Shown: piece after piece, positions 8,636-17,143 of the stretch
Numbering within the stretch: position 1 is the stretch's first letter
How the letters are laid out: the number at the start of each line of letters is the position of its first letter
Assembly (NCBI GenBank): GCA_944350015.1
Contig: CALVNW010000007.1
Coordinates: forward strand, 1-52,481
Source of the DNA: an uncultured Clostridia bacterium
GTDB taxonomy: Bacteria; Bacillota; Clostridia; Christensenellales; UBA1242
Direction of reading: 5' to 3'
Length of the DNA stretch: 52,481 nucleotides
Made by a program: the position numbers and the translations under genes
The notes under the pieces: model-generated
Told to the model about the DNA's origin: nothing
The model's database searches: none
Seen by the model: the letters and a program-made list of their open reading frames with translations, nothing else

Positions 8636-10303
8636 ATGCTACAATCATTGACAATAAAAAATGTTGCATTAATCTCATCTTTAAGTATAGATTTTGACAA
8701 AGGTTTTAATGTCTTATTAGGCGAAACTGGCGCAGGTAAAAGTATTATTTTTGACGCGCTTAACTTTGTATTAGGTTCTAAGATTGACAAAAGTTTGCTA
8801 CGAACTGGCGAAAGCACAATGCGTGTTGATGCGCTTTTCGCAGATATAAAAGACAGCACACTTTCCTTACTAAAAGATTTAGGAATTGAAGAAGACGAGA
8901 TTGTGCTTTCACGCACATACTCACAAGATGGGAAGTCGACAATCAGAATTAATGGAATGCCGACAACGCAAGGGATATTAAAAGAGGTTGGCGAAATTCT
9001 AGTTAGCAGCTATTCACAACACGAAAGCATCGACCTACTAAAAAATAAAAATCATATTATAATGCTTGATAAGTATGGCGGAGATAAAATAAAAAATCTA
9101 AAGGATTGTTTAAAAGATAGTTACACAAAATTTAAAGACATCGAAAGAAAAATTAAAGAATTAGGCGGAAGTGACTTTGAGCGTGAAAGAACAAAATCAC
9201 TTCTAGATTACCAAATAAAAGAAATTGAAGATGCTCGCCTTATTGCTGGCGAAGATGAAGATATTGCAGAAAGGCTTAAATTCTTAAATAATGCAGAAAA
9301 AATTTATCAGACAATCACGTTATGTGAAGAATTACTTTCAGAAAATAGTGACGCTTGCATCAACAATCTTCAACAGGCCTCAGGACTATTGTCATCAATA
9401 ACCGACATTAACACTATTGAAGAATGCAAAGAGAGGCTTGACAGTGCGCGTTATGAAATAGAAGATATTTGTGAAACACTATCAAGCTTAAAATCTGAAG
9501 CCGATTTTGACGAAAATGAGTTTGAAAGATTAGACCGTAGGCACGATTTACTAAAATCTCTAATGAAAAAGTATGGCGGAACCATCGAAAACGTTTTAAA
9601 ATACTTAGAGGATGCAAAAAATAAGTATGACGAGCTTGAAAATAGTGCTATGATTATAGAGAAACTTGAAAAAGAGAAAGATCAAACCTATAACGAAATG
9701 AAAAAACTAGCTAACGACTTAACTATAGAGCGCAACAAAATTGCAAATGAGATTACAGGCAGAATAACAAAAGAATTACGTGAGCTAGGTATGAAGTCGG
9801 CTTCTTTTGAAGTAAAATTTGATAAACTTAACGATATCACGGCAGACGGGCAAGATAGCGTTGAATTTATATTCTCCGCGAACAAAGGGCAAGAATTAAA
9901 ATCACTTTCAAAAACGGCGTCAGGCGGTGAATTAAGTAGATTTATGCTTGCAGTTAAAAGTATATTTGCCGAAGCCAGCACTCCTCAAACGCTCATATTT
10001 GACGAGATTGATGCAGGTATAAGTGGAGAAACTGGAAATATTGTTGGACAGAAGTTATACAACATAACAAAATATGCTCAAGTACTTTGCATAACTCACT
10101 TGCCTCAGGTTGCAAGTTTTGGTGACAATTTTTATTATGTCAGCAAGGAAGAAACTGCGGACACAACCACTACTTCAATCAAACAACTTGAAGGTAAGGA
10201 TATAATTTACGATTTAGCTAGAATGATTGGCGGAAATAGTATAAGCGAGATTGCTATTGAGCACGCAAAAGAGATGAGGCAAAAAGCTAGAGGCAAGGTA
10301 TAA
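8636..10303 (+). CDS. recN: DNA repair ATPase RecN
   Basis: RecN (555 aa) is an SMC-like ATPase acting early in double-strand break repair. Walker A GETGAGKS is at residues 29-36. A long coiled-coil centre (about 150-390) separates it from the C-terminal signature TASGGELSRFMLA and Walker B LIFDEIDAGISG. The length is normal. It shares the argR transcript and ends at a T-tailed hairpin directly before spoIVB. Confidence 0.97.
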   Translation: MLQSLTIKNVALISSLSIDFDKGFNVLLGETGAGKSIIFDALNFVLGSKIDKSLLRTGESTMRVDALFADIKDSTLSLLKDLGIEEDEIVLSRTYSQDGKSTIRINGMPTTQGILKEVGEILVSSYSQHESIDLLKNKNHIIMLDKYGGDKIKNLKDCLKDSYTKFKDIERKIKELGGSDFERERTKSLLDYQIKEIEDARLIAGEDEDIAERLKFLNNAEKIYQTITLCEELLSENSDACINNLQQASGLLSSITDINTIEECKERLDSARYEIEDICETLSSLKSEADFDENEFERLDRRHDLLKSLMKKYGGTIENVLKYLEDAKNKYDELENSAMIIEKLEKEKDQTYNEMKKLANDLTIERNKIANEITGRITKELRELGMKSASFEVKFDKLNDITADGQDSVEFIFSANKGQELKSLSKTASGGELSRFMLAVKSIFAEASTPQTLIFDEIDAGISGETGNIVGQKLYNITKYAQVLCITHLPQVASFGDNFYYVSKEETADTTTTSIKQLEGKDIIYDLARMIGGNSISEIAIEHAKEMRQKARGKV

Positions 10304-10317
10304 AAACTCCATAAATG

Positions 10318-10348
10318 AATAGACTAATTTTAAATTAGTCTATTTTTT
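10318..10348 (+). terminator. Terminator between recN and spoIVB
   Basis: AATAGACTAA (10318-10327) pairs with TTAGTCTATT (10335-10344), followed by TTTTTT. It lies only about 14 nt before the spoIVB ATG. A TGAATA (10316-10321) embedded here with TCTATT 17 bp later vaguely resembles a forespore sigma promoter, but the match is weak. Confidence 0.8.
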
Positions 10349-10361
10349 CAAAGGAGGAAAA

Positions 10362-11591
10362 ATGCAAAAAAATAAGAGGCGAAAAGTCGGCAGTCGTAAA
10401 TTTTTTGTATTGCTTTTGTTTGCATTGAGTTTGCTTATAATATCAAATATAAACTTTTTTAAAATATATAACCTTAATCAAGATTTCTATACTGATTACA
10501 GCGAGATAGAAAGAGCTAGTGAAGAAAAACAATTTGGAAACTTCATCTCATTATCTTTAAAAACCAATGATATAGAAACCAGTAACAAGTCAGAGCAAAA
10601 TGGAACGGTTTTATTCAAACTTTTTGGCTTTATTCCTATTCGAAAGGTTGGAGTAAAGATAATTCCAGAAGAGGAAGTATATTTAGGTGGAGCACCTTTA
10701 GGGTTATCTGTCAATACCGACGGAGCGGTTGTAGTCAGCGATATTATCATAAACACTAATAACAACCAAATCATAAAAAATAAAAGTCTTCAGAATGGAG
10801 ACATTATTAAAAAGGTAAATGATACAATAATCTCAAATGTAGATGATATTGAAAAGGCTTTAAATGAAAATTCTCAAGACTCTGCGAATGTCGAAATCAT
10901 TAGAGACAACAAAATAAAAACATTAAATGTTGGTCTGCTAAAAGACAAAAGCAATAAGTATAAGCTTGGGGTATGGGCAAGAAACGAGATATCTGGTATT
11001 GGAACCTTGACTTTTGTGAAGAAAAATGGACAATATGGCGCACTTGGACATCCAGTAACAAATAGTAACAGTAACACAATTTTACCTATAACCTCTGGCA
11101 ATATCTATGATTGCAACCTTATAGGCGTGCAAAAAGGGCAAAAAAATAATCCCGGGGAGCTACGAGGAGTATTTGTTCACAAAAATGCAAAAGGGTCAAT
11201 TACAAAGAATACCGCCTACGGCATTTTTGGAGAACTATCAGACAATGACGGTTTGATAGATGCCAATAAAAGCGTAGAAATAGGGGGTAGATTAAGCGTA
11301 AAGCCTGGCAAGGCAAAATTGGTGTCTAATATAAGCGGTATTCAAGAAGAATATGATATAGAAATAATTAAAGCAAGCTATCAGGCCAAATCTAGTGACA
11401 AAAGTATCGTGTTTAGGGTGGTTGATGATAGACTTTTATCTCTTACAGGTGGAATTGTTCAAGGTATGAGTGGTTCTCCAATTATACAAAATAATAAACT
11501 CGTCGGTGCGGTAACTCACGTTTTTCTGTCCGACCCGACTAAGGGATATGCTGTATACAGTGATTGGATGTTAGAGCAACTTGGATGTTAG
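10362..11591 (+). CDS. spoIVB: SpoIVB sporulation signalling serine peptidase
   Basis: SpoIVB (409 aa) is made in the forespore, crosses the inner membrane and cleaves SpoIVFA, releasing the SpoIVFB protease to activate sigma-K. A membrane anchor spans about 16-33, a PDZ domain about 105-190, and the S55 peptidase domain follows. GALGHPVTN carries the presumed catalytic His230 and GMSGSP the presumed Ser372, with D355/D356 as the likely acid. AAGGAGG precedes the ATG. The usual recN-spoIVB order is kept, but spo0A, which often follows, is absent here. Confidence 0.96.
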   Translation: MQKNKRRKVGSRKFFVLLLFALSLLIISNINFFKIYNLNQDFYTDYSEIERASEEKQFGNFISLSLKTNDIETSNKSEQNGTVLFKLFGFIPIRKVGVKIIPEEEVYLGGAPLGLSVNTDGAVVVSDIIINTNNNQIIKNKSLQNGDIIKKVNDTIISNVDDIEKALNENSQDSANVEIIRDNKIKTLNVGLLKDKSNKYKLGVWARNEISGIGTLTFVKKNGQYGALGHPVTNSNSNTILPITSGNIYDCNLIGVQKGQKNNPGELRGVFVHKNAKGSITKNTAYGIFGELSDNDGLIDANKSVEIGGRLSVKPGKAKLVSNISGIQEEYDIEIIKASYQAKSSDKSIVFRVVDDRLLSLTGGIVQGMSGSPIIQNNKLVGAVTHVFLSDPTKGYAVYSDWMLEQLGC

Positions 11592-11675
11592 AACAACTTA
11601 GCTAAGCATCTCTTTGCTAAATTTTATGTTCCACATTTAGGCAGCATAACAAACATTTTAATAACCATTATAAAG

Positions 11676-11724
11676 CTCCTAAATAATCCAAGTAAACCAA
11701 CTTGTAAATATATAGGAGTTTTTT
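11676..11724 (+). terminator. Probable terminator of spoIVB
   Basis: CTCCTA (11676-11681) pairs with TAGGAG (11713-11718), followed by TTTTTT. The long loop contains a second small stem, CAAGT/ACTTG (11689-11693 with 11700-11704). The forked form makes it less certain. Confidence 0.5.
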
Positions 11725-11832
11725 AAATAAAAGTTTATCTAATAATGCTACAATTTTTTTACAATTCTATAAAAAGCAAAAACTAAACGTTAGTCCTTGA
11801 AAATAAATAATCTCAATTTAATACAAAAATAA

Positions 11833-11866
11833 AAAGAAGCTCAAGATAATATCTAACAGCTTCTTT
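11833..11866 (-). terminator. Terminator of the tyrosine recombinase gene
   Basis: On the minus strand AAAGAAGCT and AGCTTCTTT form a 9-bp stem followed by TTATTTTT. A second hairpin, TGTGAAG/CTTCACA (11875-11896), lies between it and the stop codon. Confidence 0.8.
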
Positions 11867-11923
11867 CTATCTAATGTGAAGCATATTTCCTTCACACTAT
11901 TATGTTGTGCAGAAAAATGAAAA

Positions 11924-12970
11924 TTATTCATCAAATTCTTCATTTATTTTTATTTTATCAGCAACGCTTCTTCTCATATCCTCACTTATCGCTGCATAGT
12001 GTTTACGAGTTGTGTTTACATCTTTATGTCCAAGAACGTCTGCAACAATGTAAATATCCCTTGTTTGCTTATATAGATTTGTACCAAAAGTACTTCTTAA
12101 TTTGTGTGGAGATATTTTTTTAAGAGGGGAGGCAATTTGCGCGAACTTTTTTACTAGGTTTTCTACAGCTCTTACTGAAATTCTTTTGTTTTGTAAAGAG
12201 ATAAACATTGCATTTTCGTCGTCAGGCAAGCCGAGTGTGGACCTTTTCTCTAGCCACGTTTTTAAGGCTAGAGCAACTTCTTTGGAAAAATATAAAGTTG
12301 TTTGATTCCCGCCTTTTCTTGTGACTAAAAAAGCATTTTGTCTAAAATCAAAACTTTCAACATTTAGTCCAACCAATTCAGATATACGTATTCCAGTACC
12401 TAAAAATAAAGTGATTATAGCATTATCACGCTCAAACGTTCTTTTATTATATTCTTGTTGGCGTTTTGTAAATTCACTAGGATTTTCAATCGTCTGCATT
12501 AGTCTTTGCACTTCATCTTTTTCAAGTCTTATAATTTCTTTATTATGCAACTTCGGCGTTTCTATTTTGCTTGCCACATTGGAATTTATCATATCGTGAT
12601 TAAAAAGATACTTAAAAAAACTTCTTATTGACGCAAGCTTTCTTGCCTTGCCTTTTTCATCGTTCTTATATTGCTTACCATCAATCTCGTAATAAGATAA
12701 ATAGGATAAAAATTGTTCAATCGTTCTAGATTTTAAGGAGTTCAAATCTGCCAAACTTATATCTGTCTCTTTTTTATGAAAAACATACCTAGCAAGATAG
12801 TCAAAAAAGATATATATATCCATAGAATAGTTCAGCCTTGTGAGAGAAGATGTGTTATTTTCTATACCAATAAAAAAGTCAAGACAATAGTCGGGGAGTC
12901 TTTCGGTATACTTAGACATCTTCATTCTATTTTGCATATCTCTTTGCTGATAATAATTCATCTTATTCAT
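11924..12970 (-). CDS. Xer-like tyrosine recombinase
   Basis: This protein of about 348 aa has a SAM-like N-terminal core-binding domain and a C-terminal catalytic domain. The catalytic set is visible: Arg in GTGIRISEL, Lys in TRKGGNQ, HKLR in SPHKLRSTFG, His in LGHKDV and the nucleophile Tyr in KHYAAIS. It resembles XerC/XerD, and no phage or transposon genes surround it, so a housekeeping role such as dimer resolution is more likely than integration. The ATG at 12970 is preferred because a TTG at 13006 overlaps the -35 element. No Shine-Dalgarno is present and the -10 ends 7 nt before the ATG, so the mRNA may be leaderless. Confidence 0.9.
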   Translation of the reverse strand: MNKMNYYQQRDMQNRMKMSKYTERLPDYCLDFFIGIENNTSSLTRLNYSMDIYIFFDYLARYVFHKKETDISLADLNSLKSRTIEQFLSYLSYYEIDGKQYKNDEKGKARKLASIRSFFKYLFNHDMINSNVASKIETPKLHNKEIIRLEKDEVQRLMQTIENPSEFTKRQQEYNKRTFERDNAIITLFLGTGIRISELVGLNVESFDFRQNAFLVTRKGGNQTTLYFSKEVALALKTWLEKRSTLGLPDDENAMFISLQNKRISVRAVENLVKKFAQIASPLKKISPHKLRSTFGTNLYKQTRDIYIVADVLGHKDVNTTRKHYAAISEDMRRSVADKIKINEEFDE

Positions 12971-12977
12971 ATTTAAG

Positions 12978-13006
12978 ATTATATCACATTGTTTAAAAAT
13001 AGACAA
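12978..13006 (-). promoter_or_regulatory. Extended -10 promoter abutting the recombinase start codon
   Basis: Minus strand: TTGTCT (13006-13001), 17 bp, TGA-TATAAT with the -10 at 12983-12978. Seven bases separate it from the ATG at 12970. Confidence 0.55.
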
Positions 13007-13041
13007 ATGTTTTTAATATTTATGCGCAAAAATTTTTAATC

Positions 13042-13089
13042 ACTACATATAGTATGAATTATGCGTATATATCATACTATATATAGTAT
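13042..13089. repeat. Paired ACTAYATATAGT palindromes and an 11-bp inverted repeat
   Basis: ACTACATATAGT (13042-13053) and the perfect palindrome ATACTATATATAGTAT (13074-13089) lie with centres 34 bp apart. The inner flanks form an 11-bp inverted repeat (13047-13057 with 13072-13082). The boxes resemble NrdR boxes (CACTATATATAGTG type) and sit between the divergent recombinase and serS promoters. Confidence 0.6.
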
Positions 13090-13214
13090 TATTTATTTAG
13101 TAAACAAACTATCAAAACTTTTATTTTCTTAATTTTAGAAAACAGCCCGCTTTTTGTAAAGGGTATCTTTTGTTTAGAAAATTTTATAAAAAATTATAAA
13201 TCGATTGATTTTGT

Positions 13215-13243
13215 TTGACTATATTTTTATATAAAAGTATAAT
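13215..13243 (+). promoter_or_regulatory. Sigma-A promoter of serS
   Basis: TTGACT (13215-13220), 17 bp, TATAAT (13238-13243); start near 13250. The leader of about 36 nt is too short for a T-box. Confidence 0.85.
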
Positions 13244-13285
13244 TATAGTATATTAAAAGTCAAACGAATAAACAGGAGTAAAATT

Positions 13286-14587
13286 ATGATAGACATCAAT
13301 CTTATTAGGACTAATCCAGAACTTGTAAAGGAGAATATAAAGAAAAAATTTCAAGACCATAAACTTGAATATGTAGACCAAGTTCTTATTTTAGACGAAA
13401 AAATTAGAACTTTGAAAAAGGAAGGCGACAATTTACGTGCCAGCAGAAATTCTTTAAGTAGCCAAATTGGCATTTTAATGAAAGAAAAAAATATTGATAA
13501 AGCAAATGAAATCAAAAATCAAGTGGTAGCAAATAATAAACGTATTGACGAGATAGAAAAAGAAGAAGAACAGCTTTCAGCACAACTTAAAAAGTATATG
13601 ATGGCAATACCTAATATTATCGCTGATGATGTTCCAATCGGAAAAGATGACAGCGAAAATGTGCAAAGATTGACTGTAGGCGAAGCTAAATTAAAAGATT
13701 TTGAAATACCTTATCACGCAGACATTCTAGAAAGTCTAAACGGCCTTGACTTAGATAGCGCTAGACGCACAAGTGGCAATGGATTTTATTACCTTACAGG
13801 AGATATTGCTAGACTGCATTCTTCTATTTTGTCTTACGCTCGTGACTTTATGATAAACAAAGGTTTTACCTATTGTATACCGCCATTTATGATAAGAAGC
13901 GACGTCGTTAATGGCGTTATGAGCTTTGAAGAAATGGAAAATATGATGTATAAAATAGAAGGTGAAGACCTGTATTTAATAGGTACAAGTGAGCACTCTA
14001 TGATTGGTAGATTTAAAGAAACCATATTAAAGGAAGAAGATTTACCTCTTTTACTCACTTCATATTCTCCTTGTTTCAGAAAAGAAGTTGGCGCTCACGG
14101 CATAGAAGAGCGCGGAATTTATCGTGTTCATCAATTTGAAAAACAAGAAATGATTGTTATATGCAAGCCAGAAGACTCTATGGATTGGTATAACAAAATG
14201 TGGCAAATATCTTCCGAATTTTTTAAAACTCTTGATATTCCACACGAAGTTATGGAATGTTGTAGCGGAGATTTGGCAGACTTAAAAGTTAAATCTTGTG
14301 ATATTAATGCTTGGAGTCCAAGACAAAAACGTTATTTCGGAGAGCTTGGCTCTTGCTCAAATCTTTCTGACGCACAAGCAAGAAGACTTGGTATTAAATT
14401 TAAATCAAAAGATGGTATAAAATACGCCCATACATTAAATAATACTGTTGTAGCACCTCCAAGAATGCTTATTGCATTTTTAGAGAACAATATCAATGCT
14501 GATGGTAGCATTAACATTCCAGAAGTTTTAAGACCTTATATGGGAGGAAAATCGGTTATTAAACCAAACAATAAAAAAGGAAATTAA
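13286..14587 (+). CDS. serS: Seryl-tRNA synthetase
   Basis: SerS (433 aa) charges tRNA-Ser. The N-terminal coiled-coil arm that holds the long variable arm of tRNA-Ser covers about 30-105. The class II core follows with GTSEHSMIGRF, the motif 2 region SPCFRKEVGAHG and a C-terminal motif 3 around TLNNTVVAPPRMLIAFLENN. CAGGAG precedes the ATG. The stop codon shares one base with the ATG of the next gene (TAATG), indicating translational coupling. Confidence 0.97.
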   Translation: MIDINLIRTNPELVKENIKKKFQDHKLEYVDQVLILDEKIRTLKKEGDNLRASRNSLSSQIGILMKEKNIDKANEIKNQVVANNKRIDEIEKEEEQLSAQLKKYMMAIPNIIADDVPIGKDDSENVQRLTVGEAKLKDFEIPYHADILESLNGLDLDSARRTSGNGFYYLTGDIARLHSSILSYARDFMINKGFTYCIPPFMIRSDVVNGVMSFEEMENMMYKIEGEDLYLIGTSEHSMIGRFKETILKEEDLPLLLTSYSPCFRKEVGAHGIEERGIYRVHQFEKQEMIVICKPEDSMDWYNKMWQISSEFFKTLDIPHEVMECCSGDLADLKVKSCDINAWSPRQKRYFGELGSCSNLSDAQARRLGIKFKSKDGIKYAHTLNNTVVAPPRMLIAFLENNINADGSINIPEVLRPYMGGKSVIKPNNKKGN

Positions 14588-15558
14588 TGGCAAATATCAA
14601 TGTCTCAAAGGATATGATAAACAACATCGCAGAACAAGAAAATAAAAAGTATGTCAAAACAACAAACAAACTTGTTAATCATATTGTTGCCTCTGCAGTT
14701 CAAGAATTATCACAAAAAGTATCCTTTATATCATTAAAAAACGCAATACTACAACCAGTTAACGAATTAGTTAGTGGTGCGTTTATTGATAGCTCAGTGT
14801 TTGTTTATATGCTAGGAATTAAAAATGTTCAGCTAGAAATCAACACCAGCAGAAAAGTGCCTTTTTTCAAGAATTTTAAAGACCGTCTAAAATGGGCTTG
14901 GAAAAACCGAAAGCGTTTATATAATAGAAAGAAAAAACATAGAAAAAGAAAAACAAAACAAGAACTGGAAGTTCCAGTACAAGAGGCTAAATTTGATGTA
15001 AGTAAATACAATATTTACGATATGACAGAAGACCTACAAAAAGCTATTGCTAACTATATATCAGAAACTAGTATGGTTTATATCAACAATAATATGTTGC
15101 AAATTATAGGCAAAGATGACTTTGGCTCTAACACAAAAATAATTATATATGTTGTTAGCTATGATGGTGTTTATTATAAATATTATGCCAACAAGAAGGT
15201 GGGTTACATTGATATCGACGTAAATAAAAGAGTTGATTACTTAAACGAAAAACTTGCAAATGTAGGCAACAACTTTGTTAAGATTTTAAAGATATTTAAC
15301 GCATTATATTTCAATGTCAACGGCACACAGTGCAACCAAGTCTATTTAGAAAGTATAATTTACTCTTGTCCAGACGGATTATTTGAAGGCGAAGATATAT
15401 ACAAGATATTTATAAAAATAGTGAACCATCTATCAGTAAAGTCACTTAACAATATAATGTCTATTAATAACGATAAACTAACTATAAGTAAAGACATAGT
15501 ATGCGGTAATTGTATAGTCGGTTTTAGCAAAATGATGAATAAAATCTTTTCAAAATAA
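14587..15558 (+). CDS. Unrecognised protein coupled to serS; possible degenerate nucleotidyltransferase fold
   Basis: I do not recognise this 323-residue protein with certainty. It starts inside the serS stop codon with AAAGGA upstream. Residues about 64-85 (GAFIDSSVF, then GIKNVQLEI) resemble the GS-x-DxD strand of the polymerase-beta nucleotidyltransferase fold, with Asn and Gln where the aspartates would be. Residues 207-241 (YIDIDV, then VDYLNEKL and FVKILKIFNALY) resemble the third carboxylate strand and the following helix, and 253-282 look like the helical C-terminal part. A Lys/Arg-rich insertion lies at 95-125. Seen: these motifs. Inferred: the fold. A non-catalytic or RNA-binding role is possible. 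Confidence 0.85.
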   Translation: MANINVSKDMINNIAEQENKKYVKTTNKLVNHIVASAVQELSQKVSFISLKNAILQPVNELVSGAFIDSSVFVYMLGIKNVQLEINTSRKVPFFKNFKDRLKWAWKNRKRLYNRKKKHRKRKTKQELEVPVQEAKFDVSKYNIYDMTEDLQKAIANYISETSMVYINNNMLQIIGKDDFGSNTKIIIYVVSYDGVYYKYYANKKVGYIDIDVNKRVDYLNEKLANVGNNFVKILKIFNALYFNVNGTQCNQVYLESIIYSCPDGLFEGEDIYKIFIKIVNHLSVKSLNNIMSINNDKLTISKDIVCGNCIVGFSKMMNKIFSK

Positions 15559-15783
15559 GAATGCATTTTTGATGTTTTTATAAAAATTTATATGAAACAA
15601 ACGAAAATAGACCCTTTTAATACAATAAAATAGGGTGAGTTTAATAAATTTTATGGCTACAAATATAAATTGTACTTTACTTTTTTGATTATAATCGTAA
15701 AAAATAAATGCTATTACAAAAAATGAAATACAAAAAGTTGTCAATAACTTTATAATGTATTGCAATTACACATTTCAGATACT

Positions 15784-15863
15784 AAAGGTTACAAGAAAAA
15801 ATATAAGAACTTGCTACTTTGCAATCCAGAAAACAAATTCTTATATCTGTCGTTTTTAACCTC
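15784..15863. repeat. Nested inverted repeats, possible structured RNA
   Basis: AGGTT pairs with AACCT, AAAAA with TTTTT and ATATAAGAA (15801-15809) with TTCTTATAT (15838-15846), in nested order, around a 28-nt loop. Confidence 0.45.
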
Positions 15864-16299
15864 AGTCCGTTTTAGCCCTATGTGTTAATGTTTATAGTTT
15901 GATTAAAAATTATAAAAATCAAAAAAATACCCAAACAACTAGTTTTGCTAATCAAAACGGCATTATGGCATTAACTAGCTAGCATATAACGAAGTAAAAT
16001 TTTGTTTTAAATCTAAAGTTTATATAGCGAAAGGTTAAGTTTGTTGTTCTGCATTAATTTAAAATTGGATTTAAATTAACAAAATTAATCTAATTCTATA
16101 TAGTTTAATCAAATATTAATAAAAGGTGAAACTTTTATCTTAAAAGACTATTATGCATCGCATAAGCTATTATGCAAAATGAAATTTTGGTATTCTGCTT
16201 AATTCTTAAAAGCAAATTTATAAAATTTAATAAAAATATGCAAATATGGATAATTATGAAAATATAACATAATAGACCGTTCTAAAAAGCTAGTATGCG

Positions 16300-16339
16300 C
16301 CTATCTCTTCGTAAAACTTGTGTTTTGCGAAGAGATGGG
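16300..16339. repeat. 18-bp hairpin with tetraloop
   Basis: The arm 16300-16317 pairs with 16322-16339 along 18 positions, including two G-T pairs, around the loop TTGT. Neither side has a T tract, so it is not an ordinary terminator. Confidence 0.7.
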
Positions 16340-16480
16340 GAAGATTTCAACTATCAAAAATATTGCACCCTTTTTTATTTTTTACATATATTCCCTTCCA
16401 ATTTAAAGAAAAATAACCCTCAAGAATAAGTGTGTCCCCTACACAATTCCCAGATACGCAAACTTATTAGTTTATTCTGT

Positions 16481-16522
16481 TTATGTCTAAAAGGTTGCAA
16501 AACCACCCTTCTTTAGACATAA
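16481..16522. repeat. 11-bp inverted repeat downstream of the YgjP-like gene
   Basis: TTATGTCTAAA (16481-16491) and TTTAGACATAA (16512-16522) are exact complements. The 20-nt loop carries a smaller GGTT-gcaa-AACC hairpin. There is no T tract on either strand. Confidence 0.6.
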
Positions 16523-16555
16523 TATTACAAACCTATTAGTCCCCATTCTTATAAT

Positions 16556-17137
16556 TTATAAAACCTTAGTATTTAATAAAAAGCTATATCTTTTCAGTTC
16601 TTTTCTTAAAGTCTTATAATTTGGCAAAATGCTCTCTACTTTTAACCAGAAGTTCTTAGAATGATTAAACTCTTTTATATGGCAAAGCTCGTGAACTATA
16701 ACATATATTGCCAAATCTTTTGGAAGAATTACTAGTTTCCAATTTAATTTCATAGTTTTTTTGCTGTCTAAGCTCCCCCAAATACGTCGTGAGTTAGCTA
16801 ATTTTAGACTAGAAAATTTTAAGTTGTATTTATTAGACAAATCATTAGCTATTGTTATAATATAATCATTAAAGGCTTGCTGATAAAATTTGGTTTTAGA
16901 GTCAGCAACATATGCTTTGTCAAAAATATAACAATGCTTATTAAAATCATACTTTGATTTAAGTAATGTCATATCACTGACTTTTTTAAGTTGAAGATTT
17001 ATCCAGTGGCTTTTCTTATTTATAAAATCTTTTATAAAACTATCCGATACCCTTTTAGGTGCCTTTACAACAATTTTACCATCATCTTTTACTCTTATAC
17101 TTATATTTTTGTATCTACCGCGTTCAATATCAATCAT
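16556..17137 (-). CDS. YgjP/SprT-like zinc metallopeptidase (DUF45 family)
   Basis: This 193-residue protein has the HExxH-type zinc motif VHELCHIKEFNHSKNFW near residue 145, with the third ligand His expected in the NHSKNFW part, as in the DUF45/YgjP family. The N-terminal half (INDKGR-like strands, KRVSDSFIKDFINKK) matches the same family. Substrate and role are unknown for the family. It stands alone, divergent from the PadR-type gene. No Shine-Dalgarno is present; the -10 ends 6 nt before the ATG, so the transcript may be leaderless. Confidence 0.85.
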   Translation of the reverse strand: MIDIERGRYKNISIRVKDDGKIVVKAPKRVSDSFIKDFINKKSHWINLQLKKVSDMTLLKSKYDFNKHCYIFDKAYVADSKTKFYQQAFNDYIITIANDLSNKYNLKFSSLKLANSRRIWGSLDSKKTMKLNWKLVILPKDLAIYVIVHELCHIKEFNHSKNFWLKVESILPNYKTLRKELKRYSFLLNTKVL

Positions 17138-17143
17138 TTTTAT

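Larger units (their letters stand above)
15559..16555. other. About 1 kb without genes, rich in inverted repeats
   Basis: No open frame here has a ribosome-binding site and plausible composition. The region holds several strong structures: nested arms at 15784-15863, a 7-1-7 palindrome at 16151-16165, an 18-bp hairpin at 16300-16339, and an 11-bp stem at 16481-16522. A weak ACCCT/AGGGT hairpin near 15610-15636 may terminate the upstream gene. The stretch 16430-16520 is less AT-rich than its surroundings. Confidence 0.6.

Noticed and set aside
10316..10344. Sigma-F/G promoter for spoIVB inside the recN terminator
   Set aside because: Only the TGAATA half fits; the -10 match is too weak to annotate.
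11924..13006. Integrative element marked by the recombinase
   Set aside because: No tRNA target, flanking repeats, excisionase or cargo genes are seen; neighbours are core genes.
13042..13089. Attachment or dif site next to the recombinase
   Set aside because: The palindromes do not resemble a 28-bp dif site with XerC/XerD arms; a regulatory box explains them better.
13250..13285. T-box for serS
   Set aside because: The predicted leader is about 36 nt and lacks the AGGTGG-type sequence and terminator.
15550..15765. Open frame of 71 hydrophobic residues on the minus strand
   Set aside because: It starts at a TTG without ribosome-binding site and its composition is what AT-rich spacer gives by chance.
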